From assembly GCA_947474755.1 (NCBI GenBank), contig CANJJE010000002.1, positions 1 through 64,000 on the forward strand: a stretch of 64,000 nucleotides of DNA, given 5' to 3'. Under the pieces are notes generated by a model, which saw only the letters and a list, made by a program, of their open reading frames with translations, ran no database searches and was not told where the DNA came from. This document shows positions 25,301 to 33,385 of the stretch, piece by piece. Position numbers and translations under genes: made by a program. This DNA is from Burkholderiales bacterium (GTDB taxonomy: Bacteria; Pseudomonadota; Gammaproteobacteria; Burkholderiales; Burkholderiaceae_C). Numbering within the stretch: position 1 is the first letter of the stretch; each line of letters starts with the position of its first letter.

Positions 25301-25341
25301 TGCGCTTGCAGCGCATAGGCTCGGCTGTTGGCGTTGCAGCA
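25301..25341. promoter_or_regulatory. Candidate activator site upstream of exbB
   Basis: TGCGCT-TGC-AGCGCA (25301-25315) is a perfect small palindrome. CTGTTGGCGTTGCAGCA (25325-25341) differs by one base from the motif at 21827-21843 upstream of the permease unit. Both lie 85-140 bases above a candidate -24/-12 promoter. Confidence 0.45.
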
Positions 25342-25349
25342 GCCATGGA

Positions 25350-26240
25350 TCACCCCTGCAGCGTGCTGCGGAAGAAGCCCAGCGTACGCTGCCAGGCGAG
25401 CTTGGCAGCGACCGCGTCGTAGCGAGGCGTGGTGTCGTTGTTGAAGCCGTGCTGAACCCCTGGATACAGGTGGGCCTCGTGACGCACGCCCCCAGCCTTC
25501 AGGGCCGCCTCGAACCTCGGCCAGTTCGCGTTGATGCGGTCGTCGGCGCCCGCGTAGTGCAGCAACAAGGGTGACTTGATGCGGGCGACGTCTTCGTCGG
25601 CCGGCGGGGACCCATAGAAGGACACACCACCCGAGAGATCGGGCAAGCGCGTGGCCAGGAAACTGACCACGCCGCCGCCGTAGCAGAACCCCACCGCGCC
25701 CACCTTCCCGTTGCCCTCTGGCAAGGCCTTCAAGTGCTGGTAGGCCGCGACGAAATCCTGGCGGGCCCTCGCCTGATCGAGCTGCTGGAACAGCGCACGC
25801 GCCTTGTCTTCGTCGCCGGGATAACCACCGAGCGGCGACAGCGCATCGGGCGCCAAGGCGAAGTAGCCCTCGAGGGCCAGGCGGCGGGCGATGTCCTCGA
25901 TGTGCGGATTCAGTCCGCGATTCTCGTGAATCACCAGCACCGCAGGCAATCGCCCGCTGACCTGGATGGGCCGGACCAGGTAGCCGCGCACCTGGCCGTA
26001 TCCCTGTGGGGACGAAATCTCGACGCGCACCTCCCTGATGCGAGCATCCTGTGGCGACACCTGCTGGGCTTGCGCAAAACGCGGACTCAGCGCTGCAAGC
26101 AGCCCAGTACCGGAGACGCCGGCGGCGGCGTAGCGGGCGGCCTCATCGATGAAGCCACGGCGCGACAGCCAGCCGTGCACATACTGGTCGAACAACCTGA
26201 GGACTTCGGGGTGGAAATCGCTGGCGGACAGGTAGGGCAT
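25350..26240 (-). CDS. Dienelactone hydrolase-family protein, exported
   Basis: This 296-residue alpha/beta hydrolase has a twin-arginine-like N terminus (SRRGFIDEAARYAAAG near residue 26) and an Ala-rich segment ending FAQAQQ. The catalytic triad is Cys186 (GFCYGGG), an Asp in GADDRIN (about 233) and His264 (GVQHGFNND), as in dienelactone hydrolase and YghX-type proteins. It follows the Ton operon after a 227-base regulatory gap on the same strand. Role unknown; hydrolysis of cyclic esters of aromatic degradation is the classic family activity. Confidence 0.82.
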   Translation of the reverse strand: MPYLSASDFHPEVLRLFDQYVHGWLSRRGFIDEAARYAAAGVSGTGLLAALSPRFAQAQQVSPQDARIREVRVEISSPQGYGQVRGYLVRPIQVSGRLPAVLVIHENRGLNPHIEDIARRLALEGYFALAPDALSPLGGYPGDEDKARALFQQLDQARARQDFVAAYQHLKALPEGNGKVGAVGFCYGGGVVSFLATRLPDLSGGVSFYGSPPADEDVARIKSPLLLHYAGADDRINANWPRFEAALKAGGVRHEAHLYPGVQHGFNNDTTPRYDAVAAKLAWQRTLGFFRSTLQG

Positions 26241-26484
26241 GAGTCCACTCCGGTGTGGGTCTGATAGATCTGGCGAGCTTCGGACAGTCGCGTCAACTCA
26301 GCCTCAGTGACGGCTGGTGACTGGTTGAAGTCGCTCAGCCTCGGAGAGCCTGGACTGCATCTGCGGAGAGCGGTCGTTCAGACGTCGCCGGACGGTCGCC
26401 CTGCAATCGCATGGCCATGCCCGACTGGCCATCGCTAATGGTCGTCTCGCCGCTGCCGACCGCGCAAGTCAGCGCTGCCTGCCT

Positions 26485-27129
26485 TCAAGCCTTGTTGGGC
26501 TGCGGCGTCAGCCGCAGGTACGGCGTGACCTCGGCATAGCCTTTGGGGAACTTCTGGCGGATCAGATCCGGGTCCTGCAACGATGGGACGATCACCACGT
26601 CTTCGCCGTCCTTCCAGTTGCCCGGCGTCGCGACGCTGTGGTACTCGGTCAGCTGCAGCGAGTCGATGACGCGCAGCAGCTCATCGAAATTGCGTCCCGT
26701 GCTGGCCGGGTAGGTGAGTGTGAGCCGGATCTTCTTGGCCGGGTCAATGACGAACACCGAACGCACTGTCGCCGTCGTGCTGGCGTTCGGGTGAATCAGG
26801 TCGTACAGCTCACTGACCTTGCGGTCGGCGTCCGCGATGATCGGGAAGTTGACGATCGTGTTCTGCGTGCGGTTGATGTCCTTGATCCATTCGCCGTGGC
26901 GATCGACTGGGTCGACCGACAGCGCAATGACCTTCACGTTGCGCTTGGCAAACTCATCCTTGAGCTTGGCGGTCAGGCCGAGCTCGGTCGTGCACACCGG
27001 AGTGAAGTCGGCAGGGTGCGAGAACAACACGCCCCAGCTGTCTCCAAGCCACTGATGAAAGTGGATCGGTCCATCACTGGAGAGCTGCTCGAAATCGGGG
27101 GCGGTGTCGCCGAGGCGAAGTGTGGGCAC
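26485..27129 (-). CDS. 1-Cys peroxiredoxin (Prx6-type)
   Basis: This 214-residue cytoplasmic peroxidase reduces H2O2 and organic peroxides. The peroxidatic cysteine is Cys46 in HPADFTPVCTTELG; no second cysteine is present, so an external thiol must resolve it. Length and the C-terminal extension (GYAEVTPYLRL) match the Prx6 group. Flavin monooxygenases and sulfur oxidation both raise peroxide load, which may explain its place between the organosulfur island and the encapsulin operon. It appears monocistronic. Confidence 0.9.
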   Translation of the reverse strand: MPTLRLGDTAPDFEQLSSDGPIHFHQWLGDSWGVLFSHPADFTPVCTTELGLTAKLKDEFAKRNVKVIALSVDPVDRHGEWIKDINRTQNTIVNFPIIADADRKVSELYDLIHPNASTTATVRSVFVIDPAKKIRLTLTYPASTGRNFDELLRVIDSLQLTEYHSVATPGNWKDGEDVVIVPSLQDPDLIRQKFPKGYAEVTPYLRLTPQPNKA

Positions 27130-27396
27130 GTGACCTCCTGGTCGGGTGGAACGTTCGGCTGTTCGGGGCAGTCTCAGCGTCTCTGAGCTGCCCCATCAAC
27201 CCAAGCGTAGGTCGCGGACTCGCCGCAGAGAAGCGCCATTTCGTCATGAGCACATGATGAATTCAGCCGCTTCAAGTGCAGACACGCACATGCGAAGCGG
27301 CGCTGACCTGTTTGCGTCAGCATCCGAAAAAGAAGACTCCATCAACATCAGAAGTTGCGGCCGCAACATCTTGCGACGCCTCGGGCGCCTGTGAGC

Positions 27397-29352
27397 TCAG
27401 CGTCGGCCGCCCACAAGGCGCCGCACTACCGCGACCATCCTGTCCACCTCTTCGCAGGTGTTGTAGAACGCCAGCGACGGCCGCACGGTAGCTTCGAGCC
27501 CGAAACGACGCAGTATCGGCTGCGCGCAATGGTGGCCTGTGCGCACCGCAATGCCTTCTTCGTTCAGCGCCTTGCCAACCTCGTCGGTGCTGTAGCCGTC
27601 GAGCACGAACGACAGCACGCTCGCCTTATCCCGCGCCGTGCCGATCAGCGTCACTCCCTTGATTGGCTTCATGTGGTGGGTGGCGTACTCGAGCAGCGAA
27701 TGCTCGTAGCGGCCGATGTTCTCGATGCCGATGCGCTCCACATACTCGAGCGCCGCTCCGAGGCCGACCGCATCGGCGATGTTGCCGGTGCCCGCTTCGA
27801 AGCGGGTCGGGGGGCCGTGGTAGACCGTCTTCTCGAAGGTCACGTCAGCGATCATGTTGCCGCCACCTTGCCAAGGGGGCATGTCCTCCAGCACCTCACG
27901 CTTACCGTAGACGACACCGATGCCGGTCGGGCCGAAAATCTTGTGCCCGGAGAAGACGAAGAAGTCGGCATCGAGCGAGCGCACATCGATCGCCATGTGC
28001 GACACCGACTGCGCACCGTCCACCAAGGCACGCGCCCCGGCGCGATGCGCCATGTCGACGATCTGCTTGACGGGCACCACGGTGCCCAGCGCATTGGACA
28101 CCTGCGTCACCGACACGATCTTGGTGCGATCGCACAGCAGCCTCTGGTACTCGTCGAGCAACACCTGCCCCGAATCGTCGACCGGAATCACACGGATCTT
28201 CGCGCCGGTCGCAGAAGCCAGTTGCTGCCAGGGCACGATGTTGGCGTGATGCTCGAGGTGGCTGACGATGATTTCGTCACCCGCATGGATGTTCTGCGCA
28301 CCCCAACTCTTGGCCACCAGATTGATCGCCTCGGTGGTGCCCCGAACGAAAATGATCTCCTCGACCGAACCGGCGCCGATGAAGCGGCGCACTGTTTCGC
28401 GTGCACCCTCGTAGGCGTCGGTCGCACGGGCCGCCAACTCGTGCGCAGCGCGGTGGATGTTCGAGTTCTCGTGCGCGTAGAAATGCGCGAGCCGGTCGAT
28501 CACGGCCTGTGGCTTCTGCGTCGTCGCCGCATTGTCGAACCACACCAGCTGACGGCCATTGACCCGTTCCTGAAGGATCGGGAAATCACGGCGAATCGCG
28601 TTCACATCGAACGGGGGATGCGCCGCGGAAGAGGCTTGAGGAACACCGGACGCGCCGGGATGTGGGGCGGAGACGGTATCGATGAAATAGAAGCCAGTCG
28701 GCGCTGGGCGCGGACTGGCAGGTGCTGCGAACAAGCCACGCAAGGCATCGTCACCCGGCAAGCTGAAAGACCTGGCCGCGACGCGATCGTTGGCAGGCAG
28801 CGCCCCGGTTGAGGCAGCCGGCACGCCGGTGTCCGAGAGGAAATAGAACGGCGACGTTGACACCGCCTGTGCAGCGGCACCACCCGCAGAAGGCACCGTC
28901 GCGGGTACGTGCGCCCCGTGGGCTTCCGGTACGCCTTGCAACTGGCTGCCGGAGCGGCCATCGAAGCCTGGCGCAGCGACCAGCGCGTGGTCGGGCACGC
29001 CGTTCGGGGCCTGCGCATGCGGCACGAGCGAGGGCGATGAAGCCACTGCGTTGGCGGGCGATTGAGGCGAAGTCGGGGTCAGGTTGGCGCCAGGGGGAAT
29101 GGCGCCGAAAGGCACAGCGGAAGGCGTCGATGGGCCGGTGACGCCAGGCGGCAGCGACAGTCCCGGCGGCTGAGGATTGGCCGGAACGGGGGACCCACCC
29201 AGCGCAGGGGGCGGCGGAGTCGAAGGTGCCGCGTCCTGCGGTGGCGGAGAACCAGGCAAGGCGGCGAAGAACTCACTGGCGAGCCGCGTCAGCGTAGCCA
29301 CATCGGGCAACCCTGGCGGCGGAGAGAGAGAGGACAGGTCGGGCGTGGACAT
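27397..29352 (-). CDS. Encapsulin family 2A cargo: SufS-type cysteine desulfurase with disordered N-terminal domain
   Basis: A 651-residue protein. Residues about 247-651 form a SufS-class PLP enzyme with Lys471 (FSGHKIFGP) and catalytic Cys609 (RTGHHCAQP). It removes sulfur from cysteine as a persulfide and yields alanine. The first 245 residues are Pro/Ala/Gly/Ser-rich and should be disordered. They carry short islands: LTRLASEFFAALPG (21-34), SPFYFLSDTGVPA (167-179) and GFYFIDTVSAP (220-230). Such N-terminal domains load the enzyme into family 2A encapsulin shells. The shell gene is immediately upstream (14 bases). The start at 29352 has AGGA about nine bases before it. Confidence 0.93.
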   Translation of the reverse strand: MSTPDLSSLSPPPGLPDVATLTRLASEFFAALPGSPPPQDAAPSTPPPPALGGSPVPANPQPPGLSLPPGVTGPSTPSAVPFGAIPPGANLTPTSPQSPANAVASSPSLVPHAQAPNGVPDHALVAAPGFDGRSGSQLQGVPEAHGAHVPATVPSAGGAAAQAVSTSPFYFLSDTGVPAASTGALPANDRVAARSFSLPGDDALRGLFAAPASPRPAPTGFYFIDTVSAPHPGASGVPQASSAAHPPFDVNAIRRDFPILQERVNGRQLVWFDNAATTQKPQAVIDRLAHFYAHENSNIHRAAHELAARATDAYEGARETVRRFIGAGSVEEIIFVRGTTEAINLVAKSWGAQNIHAGDEIIVSHLEHHANIVPWQQLASATGAKIRVIPVDDSGQVLLDEYQRLLCDRTKIVSVTQVSNALGTVVPVKQIVDMAHRAGARALVDGAQSVSHMAIDVRSLDADFFVFSGHKIFGPTGIGVVYGKREVLEDMPPWQGGGNMIADVTFEKTVYHGPPTRFEAGTGNIADAVGLGAALEYVERIGIENIGRYEHSLLEYATHHMKPIKGVTLIGTARDKASVLSFVLDGYSTDEVGKALNEEGIAVRTGHHCAQPILRRFGLEATVRPSLAFYNTCEEVDRMVAVVRRLVGGRR

Positions 29353-29366
29353 CGCGCTCGATCCTG

Positions 29367-30296
29367 TCACTTGTAGGTGTCGGGATAGTCGTGGAACTTG
29401 CCGACTTCAACGTCTTCCAGCACGGCCAGCGCGTCGTCGGTTTGCACGGCCAGCGAGCAGTACAGCGAGATCAGGTAGGACGAGATCGCATTGCGATTGA
29501 TGCCCATGAAGCGCACCGACAGCCCCGGGCTCTGTTCGCCAGGCAGCCCGGGCTGGAACAGCCCGACCACGCCCTGACGCTTGTCGCCGACACGCAGCAG
29601 GATGATCTTGGACTTGCCATCGGCCACCGGCACCTTGTCGCTCGGGATCAGCGGAATACCACGCCAGGTCAGGAACTGCGAGCCGAACAGGCTCACCGTG
29701 GGTGGCGGCACGCCGCGGCGGGTGCACTCGCGACCGAAAGCCGCGATGGCCAGCGGATGGGTCAGGAAAAATGCCGGCTCCTTCCAGACCTTGGTGAGCA
29801 GTTCGTCCAGGTCGTCAGGGGTCGGTGCGCCGGTCAGGGGGTAAATGATCTGATCAGGATGCACGCTGGCCAGCAAGCCGTACTCGGCGTTGTTGATCAG
29901 CTCGTTCTCCTGCTTTTCCTTGATCGTCTCGATCGTCAGGCGCAGCTGTTCCTTGATCTGGTCGTGCGGGCTGCTGTACAGATCGCTGACGCGGGTGTGT
30001 ACGTCGAGAACAGTGCTGACGGCATTGAGGAAGTACTCGCGCGGCTCGGTCTCGTAGTCGACGAAGGTCGTCGGCAATTCAGACTCGTCACGCTTGGCAC
30101 AAAGCACCTGCACGTCTTGCGGGTTCTTGACCTTGTTCAGGCGGTAGATGCCCGCCTCCACCGGCACCCATTGCAACAGATGGGTGAGCCAGCGCGGACT
30201 GATGACCGACAGGGTCGGCGCCGTCTTGGTGGCGTTGGCGAGCTGCCGGGCGGCGCTGTCGCCAAGAGCCAACTGGGTAGGGACTTGATCTGCCAT
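29367..30296 (-). CDS. Family 2A encapsulin shell protein (SrpI-like)
   Basis: This 309-residue protein has the HK97-type capsid fold used by family 2A encapsulins such as SrpI of Synechococcus. Marks I recognise are ISPRWLTHLLQWVPVEAG near residue 33, AEYGLLASVHPDQ and PLTGAPTPDDLDELLTKVW in the middle, and RFMGINRNAISSYLISLYCS in the C-terminal third. Sixty copies normally form a small icosahedral shell. No phage genes are nearby. It lies between the XRE regulator and the cargo desulfurase gene. In this family the particles are linked to sulfur starvation and storage of elemental sulfur; here that function is inferred from the cargo and neighbours. Confidence 0.93.
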   Translation of the reverse strand: MADQVPTQLALGDSAARQLANATKTAPTLSVISPRWLTHLLQWVPVEAGIYRLNKVKNPQDVQVLCAKRDESELPTTFVDYETEPREYFLNAVSTVLDVHTRVSDLYSSPHDQIKEQLRLTIETIKEKQENELINNAEYGLLASVHPDQIIYPLTGAPTPDDLDELLTKVWKEPAFFLTHPLAIAAFGRECTRRGVPPPTVSLFGSQFLTWRGIPLIPSDKVPVADGKSKIILLRVGDKRQGVVGLFQPGLPGEQSPGLSVRFMGINRNAISSYLISLYCSLAVQTDDALAVLEDVEVGKFHDYPDTYK

Positions 30297-30326
30297 GACG
30301 GGAAAACTCCGATAGGTGAAAAGTGA

Positions 30327-30349
30327 ATTTGTTTATGTAGAAAACGAAT
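30327..30349. promoter_or_regulatory. Imperfect palindrome before the shell gene, possible XRE operator
   Basis: ATTTGTTT and AAACGAAT are inverted repeats with one mismatch and a seven-base spacer. They sit in an AT-rich stretch 30-50 bases before the shell start, over a possible -10 region (TACATA on the minus strand). The XRE gene directly upstream makes an autoregulated site plausible. Confidence 0.4.
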
Positions 30350-30457
30350 GGGGAAAGTGTCCCGGTCGTCAGCAGCTTGTTCAACCGGCTATAGCCACCA
30401 AGCCAAGCTCAGGCACGAACAATCCGTCGTGTGCAGCGCCGCGGCCAACAAGCAGGC

Positions 30458-30688
30458 TCACGCCGTTGTCGATTCCTCGCAGCGGGAAATCAGGCTCGAC
30501 AGTGGCAGCTCGAGCGCCTGCGCCAGCTTGGCGGCAGTCGCCAGCGAGGCGATCGCGGTCGCGCGCTCGATTTCGCCCATGTAGGAGCGATTCAACTGGG
30601 CGCGGTGTGCCAGTTGCTCCTGCGACCAGCCTCGCTGCTCACGCAGTTGGCGGATCACACGACCGAAACGGGCACTCACGCCGACCAC
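30458..30688 (-). CDS. XRE-family helix-turn-helix regulator of the encapsulin operon
   Basis: A small DNA-binding protein (about 76 residues with the GTG start at 30688; an upstream GTG at 30718 would add ten). The Cro/C1-type HTH spans most of it: RVIRQLREQRGWSQEQLAHR, then AQLNRSYMGEIERA. GAGGG lies eight bases before the GTG at 30688, and that start avoids overlap with the acetyltransferase gene ending at 30690. Its position between cysE-like and shell genes suggests control of the shell-cargo part of the operon. Confidence 0.82.
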   Translation of the reverse strand: MVGVSARFGRVIRQLREQRGWSQEQLAHRAQLNRSYMGEIERATAIASLATAAKLAQALELPLSSLISRCEESTTA

Positions 30689-30689
30689 G

Positions 30690-31652
30690 CTACCGGCCCT
30701 CGACGATGACTTCGTCACGGGCGTGGGCCTGGGTGATGCGGCTGCCAGGCGGTACGCTGCGGGTCAGCCAGACATTGCCGCCGATAGTCGATCCCTGACC
30801 AATAGTCACTCGCCCCAAAACGGTAGCGCCAGCGTAGATGACCACATCGTCTTCCAGCACCGGGTGGCGATCGCCACCTTTCTGGATGTGGCCTTCACCG
30901 TCGGTGGAGAACCGCTTCGCGCCCAGCGTCACTGCTTGGTACAGCCTCACGTTGCGACCGATCTTGGCGGTCTCGCCGATCACGACGCCCGTGCCGTGGT
31001 CGATGAAGAAGCCCGGCCCGATCGAGGCGCCCGGGTGGATGTCGATGCCGGTCTGGCCATGGGCCAGCTCCGACACGATTCGCGCGAGCAGCGGCACACC
31101 GAGCGTGTGCAAACGGTGCGCGATGCGGTGGTACGTCATCGCGAGGACGCCCGGGTAGCACAGCAGCACCTCGTCAACGCTGCGGGCGGCCGGGTCGCCA
31201 TGGAACGCGGCCAGGACGTCGCTGTCAAGCAGTCGTCGGATATCGGGCAACGCAGCACCGAACTCGCGCACGATCTGGACAGCGTGTGTCTCGGCGCGGC
31301 CGAATTCACTGTCGGTGGGCGTCGGGTGCTGCCGGGCGAAGTGTCGCAACTCAAGCTGAACCTGGCCGAGCAGTGCGTTCAGCGCGATGTCCAGCGTGTG
31401 GCCGACGTAGTAATCCTCGCTTTCCTGCCGCAGATCGGGCGGACCCAGACGCATCGGAAACAATGCGCCCCGCAAGGCCTCGACGATCGCGGCGAGCGCC
31501 TCGCGCGACGGCAGTTCGCGCGCGCCGACTTCCATCGGCCGCCGCTGCGAGGCGCGCCAGCGCTCGCGCTCGCTGCGCAACTCGGCGACGATGTCGGCGA
31601 AGTACAGGGCCGCTGAATGCGGCTCGGCCAATGGGTTCAATCCTGCACCCAT
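30690..31652 (-). CDS. Serine O-acetyltransferase (EpsC/CysE type)
   Basis: This 320-residue enzyme makes O-acetylserine from serine and acetyl-CoA, the carbon acceptor for cysteine synthesis. The C-terminal half is a left-handed hexapeptide-repeat helix: GIDIHPGASIGPGFFIDHGT, VVIGETAKIGRN and a later HPVLEDDVVIYAGATVLG. The long helical N-terminal part is of the EpsC type. It overlaps the rhodanese gene by 16 bases. Serine acetyltransferase is a known neighbour of family 2A encapsulins and links stored sulfur to cysteine synthesis; a cysteine synthase is at 60945. Confidence 0.9.
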   Translation of the reverse strand: MGAGLNPLAEPHSAALYFADIVAELRSERERWRASQRRPMEVGARELPSREALAAIVEALRGALFPMRLGPPDLRQESEDYYVGHTLDIALNALLGQVQLELRHFARQHPTPTDSEFGRAETHAVQIVREFGAALPDIRRLLDSDVLAAFHGDPAARSVDEVLLCYPGVLAMTYHRIAHRLHTLGVPLLARIVSELAHGQTGIDIHPGASIGPGFFIDHGTGVVIGETAKIGRNVRLYQAVTLGAKRFSTDGEGHIQKGGDRHPVLEDDVVIYAGATVLGRVTIGQGSTIGGNVWLTRSVPPGSRITQAHARDEVIVEGR

Positions 31653-32128
31653 GGCAACCCCCGGAAGCGCCAGCCATCGGTGTGACCACGCTGACCGGTG
31701 GCGTCGAGCCCGCCTTCGAAGCCCTCCAGCACATTGAAGACATTGCCGAGGCCTGCCTTGGCCGCCGCTTCAGCGGCCAGCGCCGAACGCCTGCCGCTGC
31801 GGCACAGCAGCAAAAGCGGCGCCTCCTTGCCGGCCTTGGCTTCCAGTTCCCGAACGAAGCGCGGATTGCGGGTCAGGCTGGTGCCGGTGGCCCAGGCCAC
31901 ATGGACGCTGCCTGGCACCTGACCAACGAACTTGCGCTCTTCGGCTGTGCGTACATCGACCAGCACCGCGGCGCCGGACTGGAACAGTTCCCAAGCCGCC
32001 TGCGGCGGTACGCCACCGGCATGCGGCAAGCCGGCTGACTGCGCCTGCTGACGGGCCGCGTCGAGCACGGGGTTGGAAGCGGCGGGAGAAGTGGACGACG
32101 TAGCAGCTTCGGCAAACACAGCAGACAT
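31637..32128 (-). CDS. Rhodanese-domain sulfurtransferase
   Basis: A 163-residue protein with a single rhodanese domain: AAVLVDVRTAEERKFVGQVP near residue 53 and the active-site loop LLLCRSGRRSALAAE with the catalytic Cys. Rhodaneses carry sulfane sulfur as a persulfide. The start at 32128 is backed by AGGAG six bases upstream. It is the first gene of the encapsulin operon and could move sulfur to or from the desulfurase. Rhodanese genes recur beside family 2A encapsulins. Confidence 0.9.
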   Translation of the reverse strand: MSAVFAEAATSSTSPAASNPVLDAARQQAQSAGLPHAGGVPPQAAWELFQSGAAVLVDVRTAEERKFVGQVPGSVHVAWATGTSLTRNPRFVRELEAKAGKEAPLLLLCRSGRRSALAAEAAAKAGLGNVFNVLEGFEGGLDATGQRGHTDGWRFRGLPWVQD

Positions 32129-32603
32129 GGTGGCTCCTGGGGACAGGACTGAGCAGAAGCAGGTGCTGGCCCGATCGGATGAAGTGAAGTGGCAGTGAGC
32201 GGTGGCTATAGACAGCAAATCTGAAGCGTATTCACTCCCCCGATCCGCAGGAACGAACGAATGCATCGTTCCTTATGCGGGAAGCATCGTTGGCCTGATC
32301 GCTCGACACCGTCCCACCGGGAAATGATGGCCGTAGGCGGCTGTGGCCCGGTCGGACCCACGAATTCAGAACACCGTTCGGTCGCCGCGCTCGGGGATGA
32401 CTTCACCAAGGACAAGGCGTACGAAGTGATCGAAGGGCACCCGCCAGCCGACTGAAGATCAGGTCGCCGCGGGGAATAGCTTGTGCATATAAGACGCGTG
32501 GCTAAGCAACGTCGTTCTTGTTCTTTGTGCGGCATGTCGATGCTGCCTAAGCTCAGAGCTTATTGTTCAAACGCTTTGACATGCAGTCGCGACCACACAC
32601 ACC
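32129..32603. other. Divergent intergenic region between encapsulin operon and ssuE
   Basis: About 475 bases without a supported gene. It must contain the promoter of the encapsulin operon (minus) and of ssuE (plus). The stretch 32470-32590 is AT-richer than its surroundings. No sigma-54-type site was found on either strand here. An open frame at 32261-32455 has no recognisable domain. Confidence 0.5.
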
Positions 32604-33137
32604 ATGAATATCGTCGGCCTCCAGGGCAGCCCCTCGCTAGGGTCGCGGTCGGGTAGCCTGCTGCATTTAGCGCACTCACGCCTGCGGGATCTGGCCACCA
32701 GCCAGCGCAGCATTTCGCTCCGTGACTTGCCTGCAGAAGCGCTGATGCACGCTCAGTTCGACCACCCATTGATCCGCGATGCACTCCGCGCAGTGCAAGG
32801 CGCGGACGTTGTGCTGGTCGCCACGCCGATCTACAAGGCCGCCTACAGCGGCTTGCTCAAGACCTTCCTTGACCTTTTGCCACCCGATGCCTTGCGCGGC
32901 AAGACAGTGCTGCCGCTGGCCACGGGTGGCAGCATCGCGCACCTGTTGGCCATCGACTACGCGCTCAAACCGGTGCTCTCAGCGCTCGGCGCGCGCGACA
33001 TCCTCGACTCGGTCTACGCCACCGACGCACAGATTCCCAAGCACCCGAAGCTCGGGCACGAGCCAGCCAGCGAGTTGGCGGAGCGCATCGACAACGCACT
33101 GCGGACGCTTGTCGACCGCAGTCCCATTTCTGCCTAG
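32604..33137 (+). CDS. ssuE: NAD(P)H-dependent FMN reductase SsuE
   Basis: The 177-residue flavodoxin-like reductase supplies FMNH2 to SsuD-type monooxygenases. The N-terminal loop GLQGSPSLGSRSG, the central VLVATPIYKAAYSGLLKTFL and the LPLATGGSIAHLLAIDYALK segment are typical of SsuE. It is more than 10 kb from the monooxygenase genes but is divergent from the encapsulin operon, and starts a unit with the ssuF-like gene. This agrees with a sulfur-scavenging role. Confidence 0.92.
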   Translation: MNIVGLQGSPSLGSRSGSLLHLAHSRLRDLATSQRSISLRDLPAEALMHAQFDHPLIRDALRAVQGADVVLVATPIYKAAYSGLLKTFLDLLPPDALRGKTVLPLATGGSIAHLLAIDYALKPVLSALGARDILDSVYATDAQIPKHPKLGHEPASELAERIDNALRTLVDRSPISA

Positions 33138-33162
33138 CAGCAGGCCACCCAAGGTCCATTTC

Positions 33163-33381
33163 ATGAGCATTTCTGCCATCAATGTTCGCAACCAGTTCCG
33201 CGGCAAGGTCAAGGAAATCATCGAAGGCCCGGTCGTCTCGGAAATCGATGTCGAGACACCGTCGGGCTTGATCGTCACCTCGGTCATCACCACCCGCTCG
33301 GTACGCGAACTGGGGTTGAAGCCCGGCCGCGAAGTGATCGCGCTGATCAAGTCCACTGAAGTGTCGATTGCGACGCTCTGA
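33163..33381 (+). CDS. ssuF: SsuF-like Mop/TOBE-domain protein
   Basis: This 72-residue single-domain protein has the molybdopterin/oxyanion-binding fold: INVRNQFRGKVKEIIEGPVV followed by SVITTRSVRELGLKPG. Proteins of this size bind molybdate or related oxyanions. In Pseudomonas putida the ssuEADCBF operon ends with such a gene and it is needed for use of aromatic sulfonates. Here it lies 25 bases after ssuE. Confidence 0.85.
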   Translation: MSISAINVRNQFRGKVKEIIEGPVVSEIDVETPSGLIVTSVITTRSVRELGLKPGREVIALIKSTEVSIATL

Positions 33382-33385
33382 AGCT

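Noticed and set aside
26403-26417. Sigma-54-like sequence TGGCCATGCGATTGC on the minus strand upstream of the dienelactone hydrolase gene
   Set aside because: Three mismatches in the -24 block, and a leader of about 150 bases would result; too weak to call.
32261-32455. Open frame of 64 codons between the encapsulin operon and ssuE
   Set aside because: No domain, no ribosome-binding site, and it lies in the divergent promoter region.
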